Below, piece by piece: positions 23,877 through 31,549 of a stretch of 31,549 nt of DNA. The DNA lies in contig PDIP01000011.1 of the NCBI GenBank assembly GCA_002811645.1, positions 112,056-143,604 of the forward strand, written 5' to 3'. Position 1 is the stretch's first letter. Every line of letters starts with the position of its first letter. The position numbers and the translations under genes are program-made. A model generated the notes under the pieces. It worked only from the letters and a program-made list of their open reading frames with translations. It ran no database searches and was not told the DNA's origin. This stretch comes from Corallochytrium limacisporum. Its lineage: Eukaryota; Opisthokonta.

Positions 23877-24550
23877 GACGAGGGGCAGCTTTGGGTACGG
23901 AGGAACCGATCACTGTGTGCCGGCCAGCCCACTAAACAAAACTAAACTAAAGTTCGATTGAATCGGTACGGTTTGAGCAGGCCATCCCCCGTGCGGCGGC
24001 CGGTTGGGTTCTTTTTGTTGTAGTACTTGACTCGCGCGTCCTCTGGCGTACAGGGCCCAGTAGTACCGTACGCACGGATTGGGCTTGGAGGCCCAATTTG
24101 CCCCAGCCCCCCTCAGGGTCCGCAGGGCCCAGTTCTTCTGCGGTACACCCACCCCGTGGGCGAGTATTGGCAGCTGGCCCCGGGAGCTAGGACGGAGGGC
24201 GGAGCGTTGGATGGAAACTGCCCTTGCGGGAAGCGGGGCGCAGTACGTCGTGCGTTGTGTTGTTTCCATCGCTGAGAACTTCTGGTTTACTGCGTTGGCC
24301 CGTGGACCTGGTGCGCGAATTCATCACTGCTACTACTAGAAAGCATCAATGGGCTTTTCGAAAGTGGGAACAGTGATCATCATGACGGTGAAGCCATCGG
24401 ATGCAATAGTAGTCCGTAAAGTTCTGGAATGAATTTGACCCAGGGGTGTGTAAGAATTAGGAAAGTGTAAGCATTGGCTGGTGAAGACAACTCTTGTTGT
24501 TCGCCGAGCACATTAAGAAGTAGAACGGCCGAGACAAACATACTACGCAA
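23877..24550. other. Region between candidate intron and DAHP synthase
   Basis: This contains the inverted repeat ATTGGGC...GCCCAAT (24078-24097) and GC-rich DNA. A 42-codon frame from ATG 24210 is present but unsupported. It probably holds the DAHP synthase leader or proximal promoter. Confidence 0.45.
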
Positions 24551-26017
24551 ATGACGGGTCCAGACGCAGAGGCAAAACGCCGCAAGGTAGAGAATGGGAA
24601 TGGATCCGCAGCGGCGGATGTGCTGCCGGAAACCTGGGCTCCTGACTCCTGGAGGGCCAAGGAGGCCAAGCAGCAACCCGAATACGGCGACCAAAACAAA
24701 GTAAAGAAGGTGATCAACAAGATCTCTACGCTGCCCCCGCTGGTTCACCACGGTGAGGTTGATCGATTGAAATCAAATCTTGCAGCGTGCTCTCGTGGCG
24801 AAGCATTCCTGCTCCAGGGCGGTGACTGCGCTGAAGTGTTTGATGACTGCATGCAGGCCCGTGTTGAAGGCAAGCTAAAGATCCTCCTGCAGATGTCTAT
24901 GGTACTCATCTATGGATCGCGTCTGCCTGTGGTGCGGGTCGGGCGTTTGGCGGGACAATATGCCAAGCCACGAAGCAGCCCTACGGAAGTCATCGACGGC
25001 AAGACCGTCCCGAGCTACCGCGGAGACCACATTAACGGATACGAACTTGAAGATCGGGACCCAGATCCGAAACGTATGCTCGAAGCCTACTTCCATTCCT
25101 CTGCGACGCTGAACTACATCCGTGCATCTGTGGCTGGTGGCTTTACCGATATTCGTAACGCCGATCACTGGCGTATGTACTTCAGCGAGAAGCACGTCGA
25201 CACGAAGAAGGCCTATGAGGATGTCTCAAGGCGCATTCTTGACGCTTTGGACTTTGTTTCGACCTTTGATGACTCTACCCACGAGCGCTGGAAAGGAGTG
25301 GACTTCTTCACCAGCCACGAGGGTCTGTTGCTGGACTATGAGGAAGCGATGACGCGCAAGATCGAGGATGCTGGTTTCTACAATCTGAGCGCTCATTTCC
25401 TTTGGATCGGTGATCGCACACGCCAGCTGACGGGAGCACACGTTGAGTATTTCCGTGGAATTCGCAATCCAATCGGTGTGAAGGTGGGACCGAGCATGAA
25501 GAAGCAGGAGTTGATCGATCTCCTGCAGATTGTGAACCCGGATCGGGAGGAGGGCAAAGTGACTCTGATTAGTCGCTACGGAGCGGACAAGATTCAGGAT
25601 TACCTGCCGGATCACATTGCCGCTGTCAAGGAGAGTGGAGTGCCAGTGGTGTGGACCTGCGATCCGATGCACGGCAACACAACCAAGACGGCCAACGGAT
25701 TCAAGACACGGCAATTTGATTCCATTCTGGCTGAGATTTCGTCCGCCTTCCGCATTCACAAGGAGAATAACAGTATGCTCAACGGTGTGCACTTTGAACT
25801 CACAGACGAGTCTGTTACTGAATGCGTTGGTGGTTCTAGTGGTTTGACGGAGAGCGATCTCCAGGTCAACTATGCCACGCTTTGTGATCCGCGTTTAAAC
25901 TTTGATCAGAGCATGGATATGGCCTTCCTGATGGCCAAAGTGCTCAGCGACGAACGCAAGGGTGGACTGGAATCTTCGTCTATTACCTTTCCGAAGGATG
26001 CTCAGAAGAAGGCCTAA
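24551..26017 (+). CDS. 3-deoxy-D-arabino-heptulosonate 7-phosphate synthase, class II
   Basis: This enzyme condenses phosphoenolpyruvate and erythrose 4-phosphate, the first shikimate-pathway step. It is 488 aa and of the plant/fungal-type class II family. Metal ligands are in place: C93 in LLQGGDCAEVF, H374 in CDPMHGNT, E416 in GVHFELTDE and D446 in CDPRLNF. Other family motifs are RVGRLAGQYAKPRS, YRGDHING, FTSHEGLLLDYE, HFLWIGDRTRQLTGAHVEY, RNPIGVKVGPSM and LISRYGADKI. There is no plastid transit peptide; instead the N-terminus has a short basic patch, AKRRKVE, resembling a nuclear localisation signal. A cytosolic fungal-type pathway is likely. It is divergent from the tryptophan genes, and its last 35 bp overlap the 3' end of a minus-strand ORF. 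No introns seen. Confidence 0.95.
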   Translation: MTGPDAEAKRRKVENGNGSAAADVLPETWAPDSWRAKEAKQQPEYGDQNKVKKVINKISTLPPLVHHGEVDRLKSNLAACSRGEAFLLQGGDCAEVFDDCMQARVEGKLKILLQMSMVLIYGSRLPVVRVGRLAGQYAKPRSSPTEVIDGKTVPSYRGDHINGYELEDRDPDPKRMLEAYFHSSATLNYIRASVAGGFTDIRNADHWRMYFSEKHVDTKKAYEDVSRRILDALDFVSTFDDSTHERWKGVDFFTSHEGLLLDYEEAMTRKIEDAGFYNLSAHFLWIGDRTRQLTGAHVEYFRGIRNPIGVKVGPSMKKQELIDLLQIVNPDREEGKVTLISRYGADKIQDYLPDHIAAVKESGVPVVWTCDPMHGNTTKTANGFKTRQFDSILAEISSAFRIHKENNSMLNGVHFELTDESVTECVGGSSGLTESDLQVNYATLCDPRLNFDQSMDMAFLMAKVLSDERKGGLESSSITFPKDAQKKA

Positions 26018-26459
26018 AGTGATGGATACACAAGCAACACACGACATGGGGCAGTGAAGTCTTCGCGGCAGTTTGTGCGGTTCCTGCCCCTAGCAATGTA
26101 CTCAGCAGATCAGTAAACCCATAGTAATGTGTCTTTCTATAGGAATTTTTGCCCACCCTGGTCCCCCAGGGGCGGGGGAGGGTTTCGAAATCTGACCGGC
26201 CCGTATGTTCATGCCCTCCGTTGTTGACATCACACTCCGCTTTCTGCACTTTGGCCCCCAAGAGCAAACTACCATCGTAAGAGACACTTGGTGCGCCATG
26301 GTCCACCCCTGTATGCGGAGGGCATTCGGACATTATACGTTGAACACATGCTCCAACAGCAAAACTAGCAGCAATAACGATCATCTCTGAGATGAGAGCG
26401 ACTACGAACTCAGCCGACGATGCACTCTTAGATGAACTCGGATCGTCCATCGTCATCAT
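25983..26459 (-). CDS. Small single-pass membrane protein, unknown
   Basis: This 158-aa frame starts at tandem ATGs (ACACATGATGACGATGG). After a short acidic/Ser-rich start it has one hydrophobic helix (about residues 18-37, FVVALISEMIVIAASFAVGA). A Cys/His-containing polar region with NSYRKTHYYGFTDLLSTLL follows, then a Cys-rich tail (PHVVCCLCIHHF). Codon composition is balanced and free of repeats, unlike most spurious frames here. The final 35 bp overlap the DAHP synthase coding end on the opposite strand, so the last residues are dictated partly by that gene. No family recognised. The true stop or a splice could differ. Confidence 0.45.
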   Translation of the reverse strand: MMTMDDPSSSKSASSAEFVVALISEMIVIAASFAVGACVQRIMSECPPHTGVDHGAPSVSYDGSLLLGAKVQKAECDVNNGGHEHTGRSDFETLPRPWGTRVGKNSYRKTHYYGFTDLLSTLLGAGTAQTAAKTSLPHVVCCLCIHHFRPSSEHPSER

Positions 26460-26920
26460 GTGTCGTCGGTACGACCCTTGTATCACAATAATCTTCAAAC
26501 CGCTCCGTGATTCATTAGGTTTGCGCACACATGTTCTCTCTCTCTCTCGCTCTCTCTCTCCCCGTGTATATGCCTGGGCCGAGTTGTAGTTCGATATTGC
26601 GTGCCAGCAGCCATCATCATCTCCCACACACACTCCTACTCTGTGTGTTTTCTTCGTGACTGCTGCGGTTTGAGTGTGTCATCCTGCAGGTCCTGTGTGA
26701 TCTTTCCTCTGTGCGGCGTCAGACGACACAACGGACAGGAAACCGACGTGTGTGTGTGTGTGTGTGTGTGTTCTCCGGAAGAAGATGATGAGAATTTCAG
26801 TTCAATTGCTCCCCGCCAGTATCCTTTCAAATGCTGCTGCCCACCCACCCCGCCTCCTTTACCGGACACTAACAAGGGCCAGAGAAAGTGTGAGGCAAAG
26901 GAAAATAAAAAAACGAAGAA
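26460..26920. other. Gap with CT and GT repeats
   Basis: This has (CT)n at about 26537-26558 and (GT)n at 26748-26770. The first 100-200 bp would be the promoter of the small membrane protein ORF. No other gene is supported. Confidence 0.5.
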
Positions 26921-27110
26921 AGAGTCAGAGACAGAGTCAGAGACAGAGTCAGAGACAGAGTCAGAGACAGAGTCAGAGACAGAGTCAGAGACAGAGACAG
27001 AGACAGAGACAGAGACAGAGACAGAGACAGAGACAGAGACAGAGACAGAGACAGAGACAGAGACAGAGACAGAGACAGAGACAGAGTCAGAGACAGAGAC
27101 AGAGAGAGAA
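26921..27110 (+). repeat. Hexamer/dodecamer minisatellite (AGAGTCAGAGAC / AGAGAC)
   Basis: About 190 bp of 12-bp AGAGTCAGAGAC units pass into 6-bp AGAGAC units, with one TCAG variant returning near the end. As the unit is a multiple of 3, all three frames stay open. One encodes (S/T-E) dipeptides, another Arg-Gln-Ser. The long frames through it (26601-27254 and 26752-27156) start at GTG and are probably not genes. Confidence 0.95.
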
Positions 27111-28538
27111 AAAAATTCAGAAGGCCTCTCGGGAATTTTCACACACAAAACCGTAGCACCGTGGCCGAAAGTGAAGAAAACACACACACAGAAATTTCCT
27201 CCACAAAAAAAAAAAGGACAAAAAAATTATTGGCACCGGCATAAAAAAAAATAAACCTGCCCACGCCCCGAGCTCTCGCCCTGGCGGCAGACGGAAGGAA
27301 GGAAGGAGGAGGAGGGTGGGGGCCAAGCCAAGACGCATAGTTTGCCCGTGCTTGGCACCTTGTCCGCCCCGCGAGGGAAAGTCACAGCAGTTCCACCGAA
27401 TTTTCAACTCTAGCGCTACTGAGAACTCCGATATTGATAGTTAATGTACTATTTAAAATTGACCCGTGTGTGACGATGAGATAGTTTTCTGCTGTCGAGT
27501 GATCTTGGCTTCGCCAGGGGGCGGGGCGGGGGACGGGATCTCTCTTGGCTCCAGCCTCTCGTTTCGCCAGGTCTCCCACACTGTCCGATGCGTACAATAT
27601 CGCCATCGATACCAATTCTTGCATGCAGTCTCTATACATAAATTTGCCGCAGTATTAGATCAGACGTATCAGTCGAGCCGGTTCGGTGTCCCCTTTGCAG
27701 GGCCAGTCTGTTCACCTCCCTTCTCTGTTGGGGAGGGGGGCCAGGGGACTGCGTCACTCTCTCCCTCTCTCTCTCTCTCTCTCTTTTGGCTCTAACTTTT
27801 CGTGTGCTTTTTAAGCTTTTCTCTTTGGTCTTTCTATCTTTTCGTATTTTTCATTTGCCATATTTTTTTAAAAAAGTCGTTTGGTGCAGGCAAAGGCCCC
27901 TTTTTCCCTTGTTTTCATTTCCGGTGGTCTTTGTGTGTGTGCGTGCGTTAGCGTGTGCGTGTGCGTGTGCGTGTGTGGGTGAGTGGGGGAAGGGGGGCCA
28001 AAGGGCTGAACTCGGGGTGCTCTCTCCCTCTCTCTCTCTCGCTGCTCCTGCGGCCCGGGGTCCGTCTGACCTTCGCAGTGAATGGGAACCGCGGGGCCCG
28101 AAGGCAGCAACCAGCACACAACACGCCCTGAGGCGCTCTGTGTGCGATAGGACAAACCACACACTGCACGGGGTAAGAACAAATATAGATGGGAGACACG
28201 ATGAATGAAAGGCACCCATGGGGATGTTAATGTCTTCAGCTGCACTTCTGTTCGAATTTTACGTACTGCATTCGCGGGTATGTTGACGCATGCCGAGTAG
28301 GACATTTCGGCCTATTTAATGTGGCCCACGTGTGGGAATTGTTGATCACGGCAGAACGCCCCCTCTCCATATCACTTCGGGATAATTTGCAATTGTATTC
28401 AATAACCAAGCGAAGGAGCCTCGTTACGAGTCTTTCGCTTTTCATTACCAAAACAAAAAGTTAGGTCATCGGGTGGCTGTGGATCGAAGCCCGGTGATTT
28501 TAGTTTCGGAGGAGTCCACAAGGTTACCTTCGCGTGTC
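27111..28538. other. Low-complexity gap upstream of ornithine decarboxylase
   Basis: This holds poly-A tracts (27205-27250), GGAAGGAAGGAGGAGGAGG (27296-27315), (CT)n at 27758-27784 and 28021-28040, and a (GT)n/(GTGCGT)n tract at 27932-27980. From about 28200 the composition becomes balanced and likely holds the ornithine decarboxylase promoter. No other gene is supported. Confidence 0.6.
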
Positions 28539-28628
28539 ATGCACATTGAGCACAAAGGGGAAGTCCGCTTTGTGACAGTAAACTGGGGCATCGATAACTG
28601 CTCCTTCTTCCCCCGTGAGCCGTCCTAG
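28539..28628 (+). promoter_or_regulatory. Candidate upstream ORF in the ornithine decarboxylase leader
   Basis: ATG 28539 opens a 29-codon frame (begins MHIEHKGEVRFVTVNWG) that ends 124 bp before the ornithine decarboxylase ATG. Genes of polyamine synthesis often have regulatory uORFs. Whether this lies within the transcript is unknown. Confidence 0.3.
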
Positions 28629-28752
28629 CATCCCTTCTCTAGGCATCCTTTAACCGGGAGTATCAAAAACTTTTATCCTCATAGCTGAATCGCGTATTCG
28701 TTTTAGCCTAGCTTAGAAAATCAAAGCAAAAAAAACCAACTTTTTAGTAACC

Positions 28753-30006
28753 ATGTACAAGAACAAGATCAACATTGAGCAGCTGACTTCCCACGCAGAG
28801 GTCGTGGAGAAGTTTGTTGAGATTGCTGAGACTGAGGGCCAGGAAGATCCCTTCTTTGTAGTTGACCTGGGCCAGGTCAAGCGCAAGTTCAACTACTGGA
28901 AGGAGCTCCTCCCACGTGTGGAGCCCCACTATGCCGTCAAGTGCAACCCGGACCCCAAGATTTTGGAGACTCTGGCGAAATTGGGATCGGATTTCGACTG
29001 TGCCAGCGCCACGGAGATGAAGATGGTCACTTCACTGGGTGTTGACCCCGAGCGCATCGTGTACGCCCACCCGTGCAAGCCAGCCAGCCACGTGAAATAC
29101 GCGGCTGCCAACAATGTCAACCTGACCGTTTTTGACAACGAGACTGAGCTCTACAAGATGAAGGAGCTGCACCCTGACTCTAAGCTGCTGCTCCGTGTGC
29201 TGACTGACAACAGTCGCGCCCGTTGCAACCTGGGTATCAAGTTTGGCAGCACCCTCGATCGCGTGCCCGGTCTTCTGGCCTTGGCCAAGGAGCTCGAGCT
29301 TGAGGTTGCGGGTGTCTGCTTCCATGTCGGGTCGGGATGCACTGATTCTATTGCTTACCTTGATGCCGTCGAGGTGGCCAAGTCTGTCTTTGAGATGGGC
29401 ATCGAAGCCGGCCACAACATGCGCATTCTCGACATTGGTGGCGGTTTCCCCGGTGCTATTGAGGATGGTGTGACCTTTGAGGACATTGTCCGCGTCGTGA
29501 ACGTTGCTCTGGACCGCTACTTCCCCGAAGAGGAATACGGTCATGTCCGCATCATTGCCGAGCCTGGCCGCTACATGGCTGCGTCCTCTCATGTGCTGCT
29601 GGCGAACGTGATTGCGAAGCGTATCGTGCCCCGTGACGTTGTGCAGCGCGCTGACGGTGAGGAAATCACCAGTGATGACCACCCTGCCTTCATGTACTAC
29701 CTGAACGACGGTGTCTACGCATCTTTCAATTGCATCCTTTACGACCATGCCACCGTGAACCCGATCCCTTACTCCGAATCTGCGCTGCGGACCGCTGACT
29801 CCACTTTCCAAAGCTCCCTGTGGGGCCCGACCTGTGACGGCTTGGATTGCATCACCAAGGACACTCTGCTTCCGGAGCTAGAGGTTGGCGACTGGCTGAT
29901 CTTTGAGAACATGGGTGCTTACACCAACGCTGCCGGTTCTGCATTCAACGGCTTCACTTTGGCTGCCTCTCACTACCTAGACACTACTGCTGAACCCTCT
30001 GCCTAA
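28753..30006 (+). CDS. Ornithine decarboxylase
   Basis: This PLP-dependent enzyme (417 aa) decarboxylates ornithine to putrescine, the first polyamine step; it works as a dimer with shared active sites. Visible features: PHYAVKCN with the PLP-binding lysine K63, HVGSGC, the phosphate-binding DIGGGFPG, AEPGRY, and WGPTCDGLD with active-site C361, followed by GDWLIFENMGAYT. The GPTCDGLD motif favours ornithine decarboxylase over arginine decarboxylase, diaminopimelate decarboxylase or antizyme inhibitor. The N-terminus is short and there is no long PEST-rich C-terminal tail like that of mammalian enzymes. The ATG context (AGTAACCATGTAC) is good. Codon choice is notably biased to C/G endings, as in highly expressed genes. 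No introns seen. Confidence 0.96.
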   Translation: MYKNKINIEQLTSHAEVVEKFVEIAETEGQEDPFFVVDLGQVKRKFNYWKELLPRVEPHYAVKCNPDPKILETLAKLGSDFDCASATEMKMVTSLGVDPERIVYAHPCKPASHVKYAAANNVNLTVFDNETELYKMKELHPDSKLLLRVLTDNSRARCNLGIKFGSTLDRVPGLLALAKELELEVAGVCFHVGSGCTDSIAYLDAVEVAKSVFEMGIEAGHNMRILDIGGGFPGAIEDGVTFEDIVRVVNVALDRYFPEEEYGHVRIIAEPGRYMAASSHVLLANVIAKRIVPRDVVQRADGEEITSDDHPAFMYYLNDGVYASFNCILYDHATVNPIPYSESALRTADSTFQSSLWGPTCDGLDCITKDTLLPELEVGDWLIFENMGAYTNAAGSAFNGFTLAASHYLDTTAEPSA

Positions 30007-30500
30007 GGGGACAACTCATCTGTTTTTGGATCGAGCTTTCAATGGCCGTAGTTTAATCATTATATCTTGTTTAGACATTTACTCTCAAGCCTATAATCAT
30101 ATTGCACTGTCCATTGCTTCCCATCCTCACTAACATCTCCCACAAAAACACACGCACAGCCTAGAGAGGCATAGGACACTGCTGGCTCCCCCCTTGTGGT
30201 GCGGTGCGCTCACGGCTCTCCCCGTACTCTCCTCCACGCTCTTCCCCCCCTCCCCCCATCCCTCCCCGAACCAACAACAACAAACCCCCAACCCCACATG
30301 AAGATCGCGTGGGGCCCGCCGTTTGTGTGTAAAGACAAAAAAATCCTGACGCGCCTTCGGCCGTACGGAATGTACGAGGCTTCGCCCGAAGGCGCTCCTG
30401 GGGGAGTGGAGATTGATCCGCGATCGGCTTCGTGCAGATATTTAAAACAGTCCGTATATTATTATTGCCCGTTGCCCTCCCCGCTCGGCGAATCCCCCAG
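30007..30500. other. Ornithine decarboxylase 3' region and upstream part of the enkurin-like gene
   Basis: AT-rich DNA follows the stop codon (30040-30110), then C-rich DNA (30185-30270). ATG 30298 opens a frame of unclear meaning. TATTTAAAAC (30439-30448) and GTATATTATTATT (30454-30466) are TATA-like. The missing 5' exon(s) of the enkurin-like gene may lie here, but I could not find one in the right phase. Confidence 0.4.
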
Positions 30501-30509
30501 TCTCATCAG

Positions 30510-30818
30510 CAGAAGGGATTCAGCAAAGTACCAAGCTACCTTGCCAAGCGTCAAGAAGAACTGAAGGCTGAACGTGATGCGGTTGCCGAAGAGAAGATCA
30601 GCTTTACCACGATGACTGACAAGGAGCGTGAGGAACTTTTGGAAGGCTTGAAAAAGAACTATAATAAGCTGCAGAAGGGCTTCCAAACCATGTCATTCAC
30701 CATAGACTCTGCTGCGAAGGCGCACCGCAAACAGTGGCTTGAAGACCAGCTCGACCAGTACGAGAAAGACATTGACATGCTAGAACGTCATCAGGTCATC
30801 ATGATAAGCAAGTCATAA
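30510..30818 (+). CDS. Enkurin-domain protein, C-terminal exon (5' end not found)
   Basis: About 102 codons match the C-terminal domain of enkurin: FSKVPSYLAKRQEEL, then TMTDKEREELLEGLKKNYNK, an FTIDS segment, and a helix with RKQWLEDQLDQYEKDIDMLE. Enkurin is an axonemal microtubule-inner protein of motile cilia, first described as a TRPC-channel adaptor. The frame has no ATG upstream of the domain, and the first in-frame ATG (30612) would remove its start. CCCCCAG (ends 30500) and CATCAG (ends 30509) are possible acceptors, both in phase 0, so this is probably the last exon. About 150 N-terminal residues of a usual enkurin are missing. A short domain-only protein or a decayed copy is possible. 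It implies a flagellated stage. Confidence 0.7.
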   Translation, partial: QKGFSKVPSYLAKRQEELKAERDAVAEEKISFTTMTDKEREELLEGLKKNYNKLQKGFQTMSFTIDSAAKAHRKQWLEDQLDQYEKDIDMLERHQVIMISKS

Positions 30819-31549
30819 GCGCCTAAATTCAGTGCTGTTACTGTTACACAATCGGCAATTCGTATTAGCTAATACTTTTCATCGACGATGACCAGGAACA
30901 TCATGCATCACGAAGTGCTTCAAGCATCTTGCTGCGCGCGTTCGAATACACCCACCCACACCCCCCTTCCGCAATTCTCGATTAAACTGTGCACCTCGTT
31001 ATATGAATTAATCCAGGGGCAGAAAAATGGCAGCCAGCCAACTAAGCGCCCGTTTGTTAGTATGCGTCCCCCCCCCGGGGGAGGGGGGCGGAGGGAAGTA
31101 TGGCAATGCCTTGCATTTGTAAGGTTGCTCGGTCGTCAAGAATTCCGCCGGGTTTTACACATTTTCCTTGTCCTTTATTTTAATACTAGTAAAAGACAAT
31201 ATTTGCACCAGCGGGCCCCCGGGCCATAGTTCCCCAAAACCCGCCACCAAGCGTCGTGGCGAGTGCCGGGGTTTCTTGGGTCTCAATCGTCCGTGTCTCT
31301 CTGGTACCTCACGTCCCCGTACCAAAATCCTCCACGTCCGTCCGGCCTCCACACACACACCCCCACTTCCTTCCCAACGCTGCCAGCTTTTCTTTCTTTC
31401 GTTTCACGTTCTTTTTCCCTATTTTTTTTTCTTTTGGGTCCTTGCTGCACACTGACCCGCTCAATTTTTTTTGCCGGCCTTCCAAGGTTCTGGGTCTGCC
31501 AAGGTTGGCACGTTTCTTCTTTGCTCGGTCCTTTTTTGGGGGGGGGGGG
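30819..31549. other. 3' terminal low-complexity region
   Basis: This holds an oligo-C/oligo-G block (31069-31092), an (AC)n run at about 31350-31361, T/C-rich tracts and a terminal G-run of at least nine. Frames here use non-ATG starts or composition bias. No gene is called, but the window may cut one at its right end. Confidence 0.6.

Noticed and set aside
26601..27254. 217-codon frame with Ser/Thr-Glu repeats as a gene
   Set aside because: It starts at GTG, and most of its length is simple repeat that leaves every frame open.
4554..30367. Apparent recurrence of CGTACG in intergenic DNA
   Set aside because: About nine or ten copies were noticed, close to the chance expectation for a 6-mer in 31.5 kb.

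Overview
The window is eukaryotic nuclear DNA. Its proteins are eukaryotic in type: ornithine decarboxylase, methionine synthase reductase, a ZSWIM7/Sws1-like SWIM protein, an enkurin-domain protein and class II DAHP synthase. Several start codons have Kozak-like contexts, and several TATA-like boxes lie about 55-62 bp upstream of a start. Long pyrimidine tracts, microsatellites and oligo-C/oligo-G runs fill the intergenic DNA. The large genes are each one open frame, so introns are few in them. Splice-like signals in some gaps, and an enkurin frame without a start, suggest introns do occur. The glutamine-amidotransferase and LRR proteins read as fungal-like, and enkurin implies a flagellated stage. 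A zoosporic fungus or another flagellate-derived osmotrophic protist (for example a unicellular relative of animals and fungi) fits, but I cannot place it to genus.

Layout: 1-1.7 kb, a (TGAG)n array and pyrimidine-rich DNA. 1.7-3.5 kb (-), a secreted or anchored beta-helix protein. 3.6-7.9 kb, low-complexity DNA with several short candidate ORFs. 8.0-10.0 kb (+), methionine synthase reductase, convergent with a ZSWIM7-like gene (-). 10.8-15.3 kb, low-complexity DNA with exon-like islands. 15.4-18.4 kb (+), a large LRR protein. 18.9-22.0 kb (-), a tight array of a Gln/His-rich ORF, anthranilate synthase component I and component II. 22.1-24.5 kb, promoter-like and low-complexity DNA. 24.6-26.0 kb (+), class II DAHP synthase, overlapping tail to tail a small membrane protein (-). 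26.5-28.7 kb, a hexamer minisatellite and CT/GT repeats. 28.8-30.0 kb (+), ornithine decarboxylase. 30.5-30.8 kb (+), the C-terminal exon of an enkurin-like protein. The end is low-complexity.

Together, DAHP synthase (entry to the shikimate pathway) and both anthranilate synthase subunits (first step of the tryptophan branch) lie within about 7 kb, a small aromatic amino acid neighbourhood. Methionine synthase reductase implies cobalamin-dependent methionine synthase elsewhere in the genome, and ornithine decarboxylase starts polyamine synthesis. I saw no tRNA, rRNA, CRISPR array or recognisable transposon. All calls come from reading the sequence; no database search was possible.
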